Both the position numbers and the translations under genes were made by a program. Under the pieces are notes generated by a model. That model made no database searches. It was not told the DNA's origin and was given only the letters and a program-made list of their open reading frames with translations. Positions 1 through 8,010 of a stretch of 64,000 nucleotides of DNA are shown here, piece after piece. Source of the DNA: JAQBGV01 sp032128395 (lineage in GTDB: Bacteria; Planctomycetota; UBA8108; UBA1146); assembly GCA_032128395.1 (NCBI GenBank), contig JAQBGV010000184.1, positions 1-64,000 on the forward strand, in the 5' to 3' direction. How positions within the stretch are numbered: position 1 is the first letter of the stretch; every line of letters starts with the position of its first letter.

Positions 1-421
1 AGGCAGAGAGGCCGATCAGCCCTTCGGAGTGGGCGGCGAGGAGTTCGTGATCGATCCGGGGCTTGTAGTAGAAGCCGTCGATGAAGGCGGCGCTCGTCAA
101 CTTCAAGAGATTGCGGTACCCGACCTCATTCTCCGCGAGCAGGATGAGGTGGAAGTTCCCACCGCCGTCCTCCGCTCGAGTGCGGTCCTTGCGATTGCCA
201 GGGGTGATGTAGGCCTCGATCCCGACGATCGGCTTGATCCCGGCCTGGCGGCAGCAGTTGTGGAACTCGATCGCGCCGTACATGTTTCCGTGGTCGGTGA
301 GCGCGAGCGCTGTCATCCCGTGATCTGCTGCGGCTCGCACCAGGCGGGGGATCGGGATGACGCCGTCGAGGAGGCTGTAGTGACTGTGGACGTGGAGGTG
401 TTGGAATCGCGCGGAGACCAA
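1..421 (-). CDS. dnaE: DNA polymerase III alpha subunit, N-terminal part (gene runs off the window)
   Basis: Catalytic subunit of the replicative polymerase; only the first ~140 residues are here. The minus strand reads FQHLHVHSHYSLLDG, then LALTDHGNMYGA and IKPIVGIEAYIT, which is the N-terminal PHP domain with its metal-binding H-x-H and D-H-G motifs. The chosen start is TTG at 421, because AGGAAGGGG lies 7 nt upstream and the protein then opens MVSARFQHLHVHS, close to the usual DnaE start. No ATG or GTG precedes the conserved region in this frame. It is transcribed away from the zinc-ribbon genes on the plus strand. Whether the PHP metal site is complete cannot be judged from this fragment. 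Confidence 0.95.
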   Translation of the reverse strand, partial: MVSARFQHLHVHSHYSLLDGVIPIPRLVRAAADHGMTALALTDHGNMYGAIEFHNCCRQAGIKPIVGIEAYITPGNRKDRTRAEDGGGNFHLILLAENEVGYRNLLKLTSAAFIDGFYYKPRIDHELLAAHSEGLIGLSA

Positions 422-665
422 GGGGGTTCCCCTTCCTGGTCCTGACGGAACTCTGCAGCCGCGGGGAGCGGGACGGAGCGAGAAGGAGGATCGACTCGAA
501 TGGGAGCGCTTCGCCCGCTGGGGGTGTTATAGGTGCGCGGGGCCGGGACTGCGAGCACTTGAGCACACGGCCGATCGATCGAGTCAGTGGACGGCGGTTG
601 CCATCGATCGCACTTTCGGCAACGTCCGTTGCGCGGGGTGCAGTCTCAGGGCATCCTCAGCCCCC

Positions 666-866
666 ATGGCGGACGGGGCGCGTGACCGATTTTGGGTTTC
701 CGTGCTCTACCGCTGTTGTCGCGTGTACGCTCGGGTTTACTTCCGCGCGGGCGCGACCGAAACCGAGGGGCGCTGCCCGCGTTGCCTCCGCTCGATCCGG
801 TTCGAGATCCGTGAGGATGGGGACGATGGGCGATTCTTCACGGCAGGGCTCGACGGAGACGACTGA
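666..866 (+). CDS. Small zinc-ribbon-like protein, function unknown
   Basis: A 66-residue protein I do not recognise by name. It has a CC pair near residues 17-18, an aromatic YARVYFRAG segment, then GRCPRCLRSIRFEI, a CxxC knuckle typical of a small zinc ribbon, and an acidic tail. No good Shine-Dalgarno precedes the ATG. The reading frame is supported mainly by the coherent hydrophobic and cysteine pattern. Its 3' end overlaps the proposed start of the next gene by about 41 nt in another frame, so the two may be translated together. Confidence 0.5.
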   Translation: MADGARDRFWVSVLYRCCRVYARVYFRAGATETEGRCPRCLRSIRFEIREDGDDGRFFTAGLDGDD

Positions 867-1716
867 GCCGCTCACCGAGCGATCCGATCTGCCCCCCTCC
901 GAGCTCGATCCTCAACCGGAGAATCCTCGGCCGCAAGCTCCGCGGCTGGGGAGGGGAGCCCTTGAGTCCGGAGAAGCCCCGTCGGAGGATTTTCCTCCCG
1001 GAGAGGGACCTCGGGGGAGGACGCCGTCCGCACGGAAGATCGACGATCCCCAGCGGGTGGATGGTGGCGGGGGCAGGTGGAGCGTCGATGCGTCACGCCG
1101 CCGCTGCTCACGCTGCAGCAGGGAGCTCCCGGACGGCGAGATCCTACACTCAGCGCTGGTCCCGCCTCCAGAGAGCGCATCGGCCGAGGGTGACCAGGTC
1201 ATCTTCGCTCGCGGGGACTACTGCGAGCAGTGCTTCGAGGCCGATCCACCGCAGGGAGCCTTCGCCGAGTGGCGGACTGTTCTCCCGCCGAAGCCGGGGG
1301 GCGAGCGAAAGATCGTCAATCTGGCGAGCCTCCTCGCTCACTTCCATTCGTTGGTCGAGACCTCGCGAGCGGATGACGATCTCGGAGACGGAAGTCTCGA
1401 GGACGGGGCCTACGAGGACGGGGCCTTCGAGGACGGGGTATTCCAGCGCGGGGCCTTCAAGGATGGCGTGAGGGATGACGCAGGGGTCTCGACTCAGTCC
1501 GGCAAGGATCCACTCGCACCAGAGCGAGCCCGTATCGCCTACCTGCTCGCGCTCTTTCTGGTCCGACGAAGGATGCTGCGGTGGGAAGGGATCCGGGGGG
1601 GAGTCCTCAGCCTTCGCTGTCGCGAGAGCGATCGCCCGCTCGAACTCCCGGTTCCTCCTCTGACCACAGCACAGCTCGCGGAAGCCATCGCGGAGTTCGA
1701 GGATCTCTTCCGATAG
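826..1716 (+). CDS. Zinc-ribbon protein with acidic pentapeptide repeats, function unknown
   Basis: The C-terminal two thirds look like a real conserved protein: RRCSRCSRELPDGE, then GDYCEQCFEADPPQ (two CxxC knuckles, probably one zinc site), an EWRTVLPPKPGGERK stretch, and a helical end containing RIAYLLALFLVRRRMLRWEG. The region at residues 1-75 is proline- and acid-rich with low complexity. The start is uncertain: ATG 826 (or 817) or GTG 1057 are all in frame, and the longer in-frame extension back to 559 looks non-coding. Between the ribbon and the helical end sits an array of five-residue repeats (annotated separately). Function not inferred. Confidence 0.6.
   Translation: MGDSSRQGSTETTEPLTERSDLPPSELDPQPENPRPQAPRLGRGALESGEAPSEDFPPGEGPRGRTPSARKIDDPQRVDGGGGRWSVDASRRRCSRCSRELPDGEILHSALVPPPESASAEGDQVIFARGDYCEQCFEADPPQGAFAEWRTVLPPKPGGERKIVNLASLLAHFHSLVETSRADDDLGDGSLEDGAYEDGAFEDGVFQRGAFKDGVRDDAGVSTQSGKDPLAPERARIAYLLALFLVRRRMLRWEGIRGGVLSLRCRESDRPLELPVPPLTTAQLAEAIAEFEDLFR
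1384..1473 (+). repeat. 15-bp tandem repeat encoding EDGAF-type pentapeptides
   Basis: Six in-frame 15-bp units encode GDGSL, EDGAY, EDGAF, EDGVF, QRGAF and KDGVR. The central units are nearly identical at DNA level, which points to recent slippage expansion. The spacing does not fit the canonical A(D/N)Lxx pentapeptide-repeat fold, because Ala and Phe are adjacent. Confidence 0.8.
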
Positions 1717-2293
1717 ACTGCGATCCCCATGGGTCGAGGCCGGCCGAGTCGAGGCCACCGGCTCGAGTTGAACTCCGAGAAGTTCCTCGCGGCCCTCTCT
1801 TTCACTCCACCCGGCGCCCTACCCCCCAGTTGGTCCACCCCCCCACCTCCGCTCCACTTCCCTCCCCGGCTTGAGCCCCTTCCACAACTGATTTGCTGGT
1901 AACGGTTTGACGAGATTCGGCGAGGAGCGTCGATCCGCGAAGACTAGAGATTCGGCCTCGGTGGGACCCAGTGTCCAACCCTTCCCGAGAAAAAACACAG
2001 GGCCGTGATCCGCAAGATGTGGTGGAGGTACATGCGTCAGACCACAGACCTAGCGGTCTTCCCTCTGGTCAGCCCAAACCGGCGCACCCGACCATTGACG
2101 GGGGAGGTGAATCCCATAATGTGGGGCCTTGGGCAGTAAAAGGGCAACCAAGTGGTGAATTGTGGGTTCGGGATTTTTCGGGGTGGGACCAGAGCGTCCC
2201 TGCGGACTTCCGGTCGGAAGTTCGCCCCAAGTATCCCCGGGAGACCACGACCCGTAGGTCGCGATCGCAGAGACCGCATTCGGGGACAACGAC
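1717..2293. other. 577-bp non-coding region upstream of the dcw cluster
   Basis: No convincing gene is seen. The first part is proline-codon-like GC-rich sequence and the second part is less biased. It holds the probable promoter and a long leader of the cell-wall operon. Four TGGG words (2122, 2130, 2163, 2184) resemble MraZ half sites but lack the regular 10-bp phasing expected for an MraZ operator. Confidence 0.5.
2095..2122 (+). promoter_or_regulatory. Possible sigma-70-type promoter of the dcw operon
   Basis: TTGACG at 2095-2100 is a near-consensus -35. A 16-bp spacer leads to TAATGT at 2117-2122, which keeps the key T, A and final T of a -10. The better-looking CATAAT at 2115 would leave only 14 bp. 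The start of mraZ is about 165 nt downstream. Confidence 0.35.
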
Positions 2294-2773
2294 ATGCCGG
2301 CTCGATTCATGGGCCAGTTCGAACACTCCCTGGATGAGAAGGGGAGGGTGATCGTGCCCTCGAAGCTCCGCGACGAGGTGCGCCCGAGTGAGGACGGAGA
2401 AGGTTTCATCGCCACGCAAGCTCCAGAGGGTTGCCTGTACTTGTACACCCCGAGGGAGTGGGAGCGGATCTCGTCCGATCTCGACCAGCTCCGGCGAGGC
2501 TCGGCCCGCCTGCGCAAGTTCCAGCGACGCTGGTACTCCGGGGCCGAGCGACTCCCTCTCGATCGTCAGGGTCGCATCCTCCTCCCTGAACGCCTTCGGA
2601 GCAACGCCGGGATCCAGAGGGAACTCGTCCTCGCGGGGTGTTACGACCGGATCGAAATTTGGGCAAAGGACTCCTGGGACGTCCAGAGCCGAGAAGACGA
2701 CGATTTCGAAGATCAGCTCGAGCGGTTCCTTGGGGGAATTCCAGAGGATCCCGCACCTGCCACCGAAGGGTAG
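2294..2773 (+). CDS. mraZ: Transcriptional regulator MraZ
   Basis: First gene of the dcw cluster; MraZ is a ring-forming AbrB-fold DNA-binding protein that usually regulates its own operon. The sequence opens MPARFMGQFEHSLDEKGRVIVPSKLRD and has a second swapped-hairpin unit RLPLDRQGRILLPERLR, the two SpoVT/AbrB-like halves expected of the family. At 159 residues it is slightly longer than the common ~145, with an acidic C-terminal tail after residue 135. ATG 2294 fits the family start; only a weak GGGGA lies upstream. Its position directly ahead of rsmH is the classic arrangement. Confidence 0.95.
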   Translation: MPARFMGQFEHSLDEKGRVIVPSKLRDEVRPSEDGEGFIATQAPEGCLYLYTPREWERISSDLDQLRRGSARLRKFQRRWYSGAERLPLDRQGRILLPERLRSNAGIQRELVLAGCYDRIEIWAKDSWDVQSREDDDFEDQLERFLGGIPEDPAPATEG

Positions 2774-2841
2774 CGGAGCGGGAAGTGCCCCCGCGGACCG
2801 GCTGTGGGGGGATTTCGGGGATGTGGAAGGGGGTTGTAGCG

Positions 2842-3114
2842 ATGATTTCGCTTCTCTCGATCCAGGATGTTCGCGGCCACGGCCTTCCGGGTACGCCAGT
2901 TTCCCGTGTACGGGAACGCATGCGCCGGGGGCCACTCATCGATATCGCCGGCGACTCGACGTTTGGACGTGACCTCGACCGGCTGGCCTCACGTCTCGAG
3001 CGTGCTCGCGCTCGGGGGGCCGATGTCTCGCTCGCACCTGAACTGGAACAGCTGCTCCGTGAGCGCGCGCACCGCGGAGTGCGCTGTGCGCTCCCGGAAC
3101 GGAAGAGGGCCTGA
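2842..3114 (+). CDS. Small protein between mraZ and rsmH, unknown function
   Basis: A 90-residue frame from ATG 2842, preceded by GGGGG about 8 nt upstream; ATG 2821 is an alternative start. The product begins MISLLSIQDVRGHGLPG and continues with an arginine-rich helical segment (RDLDRLASRLERARARG) and LAPELEQLLRERAHRG. No domain is recognised. It fills the mraZ-rsmH gap and its TGA overlaps the possible CTG start of rsmH, the same overlapping style as the rest of the operon. That context is the main support. Confidence 0.5.
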   Translation: MISLLSIQDVRGHGLPGTPVSRVRERMRRGPLIDIAGDSTFGRDLDRLASRLERARARGADVSLAPELEQLLRERAHRGVRCALPERKRA

Positions 3115-4020
3115 CGGGGGGGGGAGACCCTCGGCACACGCCGGTCCTTCTCGACGAAGTGATTCGGCTGCTGGCCCCCGCCGCCGGAGAGTCGTTTCTC
3201 GACCTCACGGTCGGCTGCGGAGGCCACGCGGCTGCGATCGCCGAACGGATCGGTGCCGAGGGACGGATCGTCGGGATCGACCGTGATCCGGATGCCCTCG
3301 AACTCGCACGGACCGCCCTCGTAGGACGAGGGCCGGTGCTGCTGCGGGGAAGCTTCGGCGAGCTCGGCTCGTTGCGGCGTTCCCTTCCGGTACCCGCCTT
3401 CGACCTCGTGCTGGCGGACCTCGGGGTCTCCTCCCTCCAACTCGATTCCGAGAGTCGAGGCTTCGGCTTTCGGCGCGAAGGACCCCTCGACATGCGCATG
3501 GATCCCACCGTGGGATCGAGTGCCGAGGAGTACGTCAACCATACCGAGGTGGGGGAGCTCGCTCGAGTGATCGCGGAGTACGGAGAAGAGCGACACGCCC
3601 GCCGGGTCGCGGATGAAATCGTCCGCGCGCGGAGGGGCCGCACGATTCGAACCACGGTCGAGTTGGCCGAGCTCGTACGCCGGGTCGTCCCGCGCCGGCG
3701 CGCGGACGCGATCGACCGGCAACCCGCACCTTCCAAGCGATTCGCATCGCAGTCAACGGCGAACTCGACGCGCTGGACCACCTCCTCGCACACTTCGATC
3801 CTCTGCTTCTCCCGGGGGGGCGATTCGCCGTCATCTCCTATCACTCCCTCGAGGACCGGCGCGTGAAGCTCGCGTTTCGTTCCCGCGGCGGGGAGGGGGA
3901 CCACGAGCTACTCACGCCGCGGGCGATCCGTCCCACCTCCGCCGAAGTCGCGAGAAACCCCCGGTCTCGAAGTGCCCGACTCCGGGTGATCGCCCGGCGG
4001 GGGGGGGGGGGGCGTCGTGA
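3111..4020 (+). CDS. rsmH: 16S rRNA m4C1402 methyltransferase RsmH, reading frame disrupted
   Basis: RsmH N4-methylates C1402 of 16S rRNA. The first frame gives HTPVLLDEVIRLLAP, the SAM-binding DLTVGCGGHAAAI, VGIDRDPDAL and LADLGVSSLQLD, all typical. At about 3716 the homology moves to the -1 frame: IDxPATRTFQAIRIAVNGE, then GGRFAVISYHSLEDRRVK, so one C appears to be missing in GACCGG. A second break is likely in the 14-G run at 3999-4012, because the stop that overlaps the next gene (TGA 4018-4020) is in yet another frame; without that break the second frame runs to 4093. No ATG, GTG or TTG precedes the conserved H-x-PVLL motif: CTG 3111, overlapping the previous stop, or GTG 3159 inside the domain are the only choices. 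Sequencing error is the simplest explanation; a pseudogene cannot be excluded. Confidence 0.85.
3999..4012. repeat. 14-G homopolymer at the rsmH/ftsL junction
   Basis: Fourteen consecutive G residues sit just before the GTGA overlap of rsmH and the ftsL-like gene. Length change by one base would switch the rsmH C-terminus between a stop at 4020 and read-through to 4093. Such runs are prone to slippage and to sequencing error. Confidence 0.9.
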
Positions 4021-4475
4021 CACCGATGAGACTCGTGTTGATCGCGCTCGTCGTGGCGCTGCTCGCTCTCGACCTCGCACGCACGGGAAGTGATGAATTC
4101 TCATGTCGGGCCGAAATCGCCCGCGCCGAGGAGGAGATCGGGATCTTGCGACGTCACTGCGACGACCTTCGGGTCGGAACTCAGGTTCGACTGTTCGCCC
4201 GAGTGCGCGATACGGAAATCGATCCCGGGGCCGAACTGTCGCCCTTGGAATTGACGCGACGTCCCACCCCTTGGGAGCGTGCAGTGCAGGGCGAGGAGAC
4301 GGGAAATCGTGCGTATGCGATTGAGAAGTTGGCACCGCCGCGAGGGTGGCGCCTCGGCGACTGGCTGCGCGCGCGCGAGGGAGGAATCGACGTGCTGTCG
4401 AGTACCTATGCGGCGCGGTCCGGGGAACGAGTGGACGTGGCGACCGAGGTCGAGATTCGGAGGAATCGCAGATGA
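4017..4475 (+). CDS. FtsL-like division protein (by position and topology)
   Basis: A 152-residue bitopic protein: short N-terminus, a single membrane helix (LVLIALVVALLALDLA, residues about 6-21), then a charged helix EIARAEEEIGILRRHCDDL that could form the coiled coil by which FtsL pairs with FtsQ/FtsB. The remaining ~90 residues are not recognisable. FtsL families are short and poorly conserved, so the call rests on topology and on the place between rsmH and the transpeptidase gene. GTG 4017 overlaps the presumed rsmH stop; ATG 4026 is an alternative. The stop overlaps the next start as ATGA. Confidence 0.65.
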   Translation: MTPMRLVLIALVVALLALDLARTGSDEFSCRAEIARAEEEIGILRRHCDDLRVGTQVRLFARVRDTEIDPGAELSPLELTRRPTPWERAVQGEETGNRAYAIEKLAPPRGWRLGDWLRAREGGIDVLSSTYAARSGERVDVATEVEIRRNRR

Positions 4476-6478
4476 GGATCAGTGGACGGCAATTCACTCG
4501 GGATCGCTTCTCACTCCGGGTCGGACTCCTCTTCGGCAGCTTTCTCCTGCTCTTCTCGGGAGTTTTCGCGCGCTGCGCCTGGTTGACGATCGCCGAGGCA
4601 GATGAGGGTGTCGCACTGCAGGACCGATACGCCCTCTCCCCGGGGTGGGTGCCAGCACGACGTGGGGAGATCACGGACGCGCGGGGGATCACCCTCGCCC
4701 GCGACCGTTCCCGCTGGATCGTCGCGATCGACCCCTGGGCAGCCTCCGGTCGGCTCGCCGGGGCGCGAATCCTCGGGGAGACCGCGGCGGCTTTCGAGCG
4801 GAATTGTCCGGAACGACTCCGCACGGCGCTCGAGGAGCTGCTTCGGCTCGAGGGATTTCAACCGCTCGCGGATCCGGACGAGATACTCACGCAGCTGATC
4901 GAGGACCAGAAATTGGCGAGCAAACGTCAGTTTCGGGTGATCGGGCGAATCGACTCGGTCGAATCGTACGAGCGGTTCCTCGAACACCGGCAGCGGGTTC
5001 ATCGAGAACGCTGGATCACCTTCCCGATGCCCCGAGAGGAGACGGTACGAGAGTACCCGCTCTGCGGCGTCGCGATGCAGGTCGTCGGGGACACGTCGTC
5101 GAAAGGAACGCCCTACTTCGGAATCGAGGAGCGATTCGACCCCGTACTCTCCGGAATGCGAGGGATCGAGGTTGCGCAGGTCGATGGCATTGGTCGCAAC
5201 CGATACGCGGTCCCCGATGACGCGAACGGAGTCACCGCTCATCCCGGCGCCGCCATCGAGCTGACCATCGAGGTCCCCGCCCAGATCGCCCTCGAGATCA
5301 TCCTCAGGGAGACCCTGGAGAAGACCGGAGCAACGATGGTCTCCGGTCTCGTGATGGATCCCCGCACCGGAGCGATCATCGCCGCGGCGAGCGTCCCGAC
5401 CTGCGGACGGGGGACGTACGGAGGGTACTTCCGCCAAGTCATCGCCTCACACTCTGAAGACACTCCGGGCGACGCGGCCGCGCAGATGACCTCGTTCGTG
5501 GATCCGGAGGCGTTCGGTGTCCAGTTGATGGCGAGCCTCTTTCCGATGTCCCCCGGTTCGATCATGAAGCCTCTCGTGCTCGGCCGGGCGCTCGACCTCG
5601 GAATGGTTCGTCTCACCGATCCGGTGCATGTGGACGGGACGCACAATTCGCAGCGGTACGGTCGCGCGGTGCGGCACTACACGGACTCCCATCCGCTACA
5701 CGACCGCACCGTGCGTGGGTCCGTGGTCGAGTCGAGCAACGCGGGGATGGGAGAGGTCGGCGCAAAGCTCGGGACCGAACCGCTCCAGGAACTCCTTGCC
5801 GACCTCGAGTTCGGAGCGGGGACCGGGTTCGACCTCAGCGAGGCTTCGGGGCGTTTGCCTGGACAGCGGGGCGCGCTCCCCTGGAACGATCACACCACGC
5901 TGTCGATCCCGATCGGCTACGAACTCCTCGTCACCCAGGTGCAGATCGCGCGCGGATACGCCGCGATCGCGAATGGGGGTTGGCTCATCACCCCGCACGT
6001 CGTACGTAGGATCGACGGCGTCGCAACACCCAATGCGGCCTCGCGACGGGTCTACTCAGCGGAGACTTCGGAGGCGCTACGGAAGGTGCTCCGCGAAGTG
6101 GTGACCCGAGGAACCGGTCACGAACTCGACGGCGATGCGATTCGACTCGCCGGGAAGACCGGAACGGCCGCGCACTACGACAAGCACGGGAAGATCGAGG
6201 GGTGGTACACCAGCTCCTTCGCGGGATTCGCGCCGGCGGAGGCGCCGCGGTACGTGGCGGTGGTCACCGTGGAGAGGCCGAGCGGAGAGACCTACTACGC
6301 CAGCAAGACCGCTGCTCCGGCAGTCTTGGAGATCTTGAAGGCACTCCTCGGGGACCCGGGCGGGAACCGGTTCCGCGCCCTCCTCGCCGATGCACTTGCG
6401 GGGTCCGGAGAGGCACCTATCATCGCTCCGGGACTGCATGGGGAGGATGGGAGATGGGGAACTCCCGCAGGGGACTGA
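4472..6478 (+). CDS. ftsI: Septal peptidoglycan transpeptidase (class B PBP, FtsI/PBP3-like)
   Basis: Class B penicillin-binding protein that cross-links septal peptidoglycan with FtsW. ATG 4472 is chosen because it overlaps the upstream stop as ATGA. An N-terminal membrane anchor (VGLLFGSFLLLFSGVFA, residues about 18-34) is followed by a dimerisation domain including ARRGEITDARG and a long family-variable insert, and a transpeptidase domain with all three active-site motifs: S363-I-M-K366 (nucleophile serine in SPGSIMKP), S421-S-N423, and K562-T-G. At 668 residues it is larger than the ~590 of Escherichia coli FtsI. The final 40 residues are a loosely conserved periplasmic tail. It could be called PBP2-like, but the operon context favours division. 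Confidence 0.93.
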   Translation: MRISGRQFTRDRFSLRVGLLFGSFLLLFSGVFARCAWLTIAEADEGVALQDRYALSPGWVPARRGEITDARGITLARDRSRWIVAIDPWAASGRLAGARILGETAAAFERNCPERLRTALEELLRLEGFQPLADPDEILTQLIEDQKLASKRQFRVIGRIDSVESYERFLEHRQRVHRERWITFPMPREETVREYPLCGVAMQVVGDTSSKGTPYFGIEERFDPVLSGMRGIEVAQVDGIGRNRYAVPDDANGVTAHPGAAIELTIEVPAQIALEIILRETLEKTGATMVSGLVMDPRTGAIIAAASVPTCGRGTYGGYFRQVIASHSEDTPGDAAAQMTSFVDPEAFGVQLMASLFPMSPGSIMKPLVLGRALDLGMVRLTDPVHVDGTHNSQRYGRAVRHYTDSHPLHDRTVRGSVVESSNAGMGEVGAKLGTEPLQELLADLEFGAGTGFDLSEASGRLPGQRGALPWNDHTTLSIPIGYELLVTQVQIARGYAAIANGGWLITPHVVRRIDGVATPNAASRRVYSAETSEALRKVLREVVTRGTGHELDGDAIRLAGKTGTAAHYDKHGKIEGWYTSSFAGFAPAEAPRYVAVVTVERPSGETYYASKTAAPAVLEILKALLGDPGGNRFRALLADALAGSGEAPIIAPGLHGEDGRWGTPAGD

Positions 6479-8010
6479 GAATTTCCGCCGAAGTGTACGA
6501 CGAGCGGTCGGGACGCCCCGAGGCTCTCCCGAGACCACTCGACGGAGTGGAGATCGTCGCTCGCACCGGTGCGCGACAGCACGGTCCGTCACCGGTTGCA
6601 GCGTTCCGTACCCTCCGAACCGACGACCGCGCGAACCGAGGCGATCTCTTCGTCGCGATTCGCGGCGTTCACTACGACTCGCACCGCTCGATTTCCGAGC
6701 TACCACGGTCCGGCGTCCTCGGGGTGGTGGCGGAGTCCGCTCCCCCCGCCGGCTATCCCCTCCCGTGGTTCGAGGTCGACGACACTCGCCGAGCCCTCGG
6801 GCGGCTCGAGCACGCGCGTTGGGGAGACCCTGCGCAACGACTGCGAGTCTTCGGAATCACCGGCACCAACGGGAAGTCCTCGACCGTCCGGATCCTCGCA
6901 TCGATTTTCGAGGCGGCCGAAAGTTCCTGCGGATTCATGACCACGGTCTCCCGCTCGCTCGCCGGAACGGAGGAGCCGAGCGCGATGACGACCCCGGGGG
7001 CGAGCGATCTCGCCGAGATGCTCGCGCGCTGCGTTGCCTACGGCAGCCGATCCGTGGTGCTGGAAGTCTCTTCCCACGCACTCGATCAGCACCGCGTCGA
7101 GGGGATCCCCTTCGCCGGGGCCGCCATTACCCAACTCTCCCGAGACCATCTCGACTATCACGGGGACCTCCGTGCTTATCGAGATGCGAAGCTGCGCATC
7201 ACGGAGCATCTGGCCGATGGAGCACCGATCGTTCTCCCGACCGATGAGACATTCCGCTCGGATCTCCCCGATCTTCCGGGGGTGCTCCTCAGGCACTCCA
7301 TGAATGCGGAGCTTCTCGCCGGGGAGCGTGGGGGGACGGTGCGCGGAAGCGAGCTCGATGGTGAGGGAATCTCAGCGGAGCTGGAACTCCTCGGTGAGCG
7401 GCTCCTGATTCGAAGCACTCTGCGTGGCCGACACAACCTCGAGAACATCCTGACCGCCTCGACGCTCGCCCGCGCGGTGGGGATTTCGATGGAAGTGATC
7501 GCGAGCGGGATCGAACGGACCCCAGCGGTCCCAGGGCGACTCGAGGAAGTGAAGGGGAAGGTCGGACGGGGGAGGGTGTTCATCGACTACGCGCACACCC
7601 CGGACGCGCTCTCTGCGGTTCTCGAATCGCTGCGCGCGTGGCGTCCTCGACGACTCCTCGTGGTCTTCGGTTGCGGCGGGGATCGCGACCGTGGGAAGCG
7701 GCCAGAGATGGGAGCGGCAGCGGAGCGACTTGCCGACCGGGTCTTCGTGACCTCGGACAATCCTCGCGGGGAGGACCCCGGGGCGATCATCGACGACGTT
7801 CTCAGGGGGATCGAGGACCGCGGTCGTGTCGTCGTCGAGCCCGATCGCCGATCTGCGATCGCCGCGGCGGTGGCGGACCTGGGCGGGGAGGACCTTCTCG
7901 TCGTCGCAGGGAAGGGACACGAGAGGGAACAATGGATCGGCGGGACGAACATTCCCTTCGATGACCGACAGGTGGTCGCCGAACTCCTCGCCGCGGAGCC
8001 TCGGTCTTGA
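6454..8010 (+). CDS. murE: UDP-MurNAc-L-Ala-D-Glu--meso-diaminopimelate ligase
   Basis: Cytoplasmic ATP-dependent ligase that adds the third residue of the peptidoglycan stem peptide. The three Mur-ligase domains are present: N-terminal UDP-substrate domain (DDRANRGDLFVAIRG), central ATPase with G137-T-N-G-K-S and SSHALDQHRVEG, and C-terminal domain with FIDYAHTPDAL and D435-N-P-R438. The DNPR motif is the signature of meso-diaminopimelate specificity, so a Gram-negative-type A1-gamma peptide is expected. ATG 6454 has GGGAGG just upstream and overlaps ftsI by 25 nt. The length of 518 residues is normal. Confidence 0.95.
   Translation: MGNSRRGLRISAEVYDERSGRPEALPRPLDGVEIVARTGARQHGPSPVAAFRTLRTDDRANRGDLFVAIRGVHYDSHRSISELPRSGVLGVVAESAPPAGYPLPWFEVDDTRRALGRLEHARWGDPAQRLRVFGITGTNGKSSTVRILASIFEAAESSCGFMTTVSRSLAGTEEPSAMTTPGASDLAEMLARCVAYGSRSVVLEVSSHALDQHRVEGIPFAGAAITQLSRDHLDYHGDLRAYRDAKLRITEHLADGAPIVLPTDETFRSDLPDLPGVLLRHSMNAELLAGERGGTVRGSELDGEGISAELELLGERLLIRSTLRGRHNLENILTASTLARAVGISMEVIASGIERTPAVPGRLEEVKGKVGRGRVFIDYAHTPDALSAVLESLRAWRPRRLLVVFGCGGDRDRGKRPEMGAAAERLADRVFVTSDNPRGEDPGAIIDDVLRGIEDRGRVVVEPDRRSAIAAAVADLGGEDLLVVAGKGHEREQWIGGTNIPFDDRQVVAELLAAEPRS

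Noticed and set aside
559..825. In-frame extension of the zinc-ribbon gene back to an ATG at 559
   Set aside because: This part is low-complexity, crosses another better-looking small gene and lacks a ribosome site.
2122..2187. TGGG words as MraZ operator
   Set aside because: Spacing is irregular (8, 33 and 21 bp); the known operator repeats at about 10 bp.
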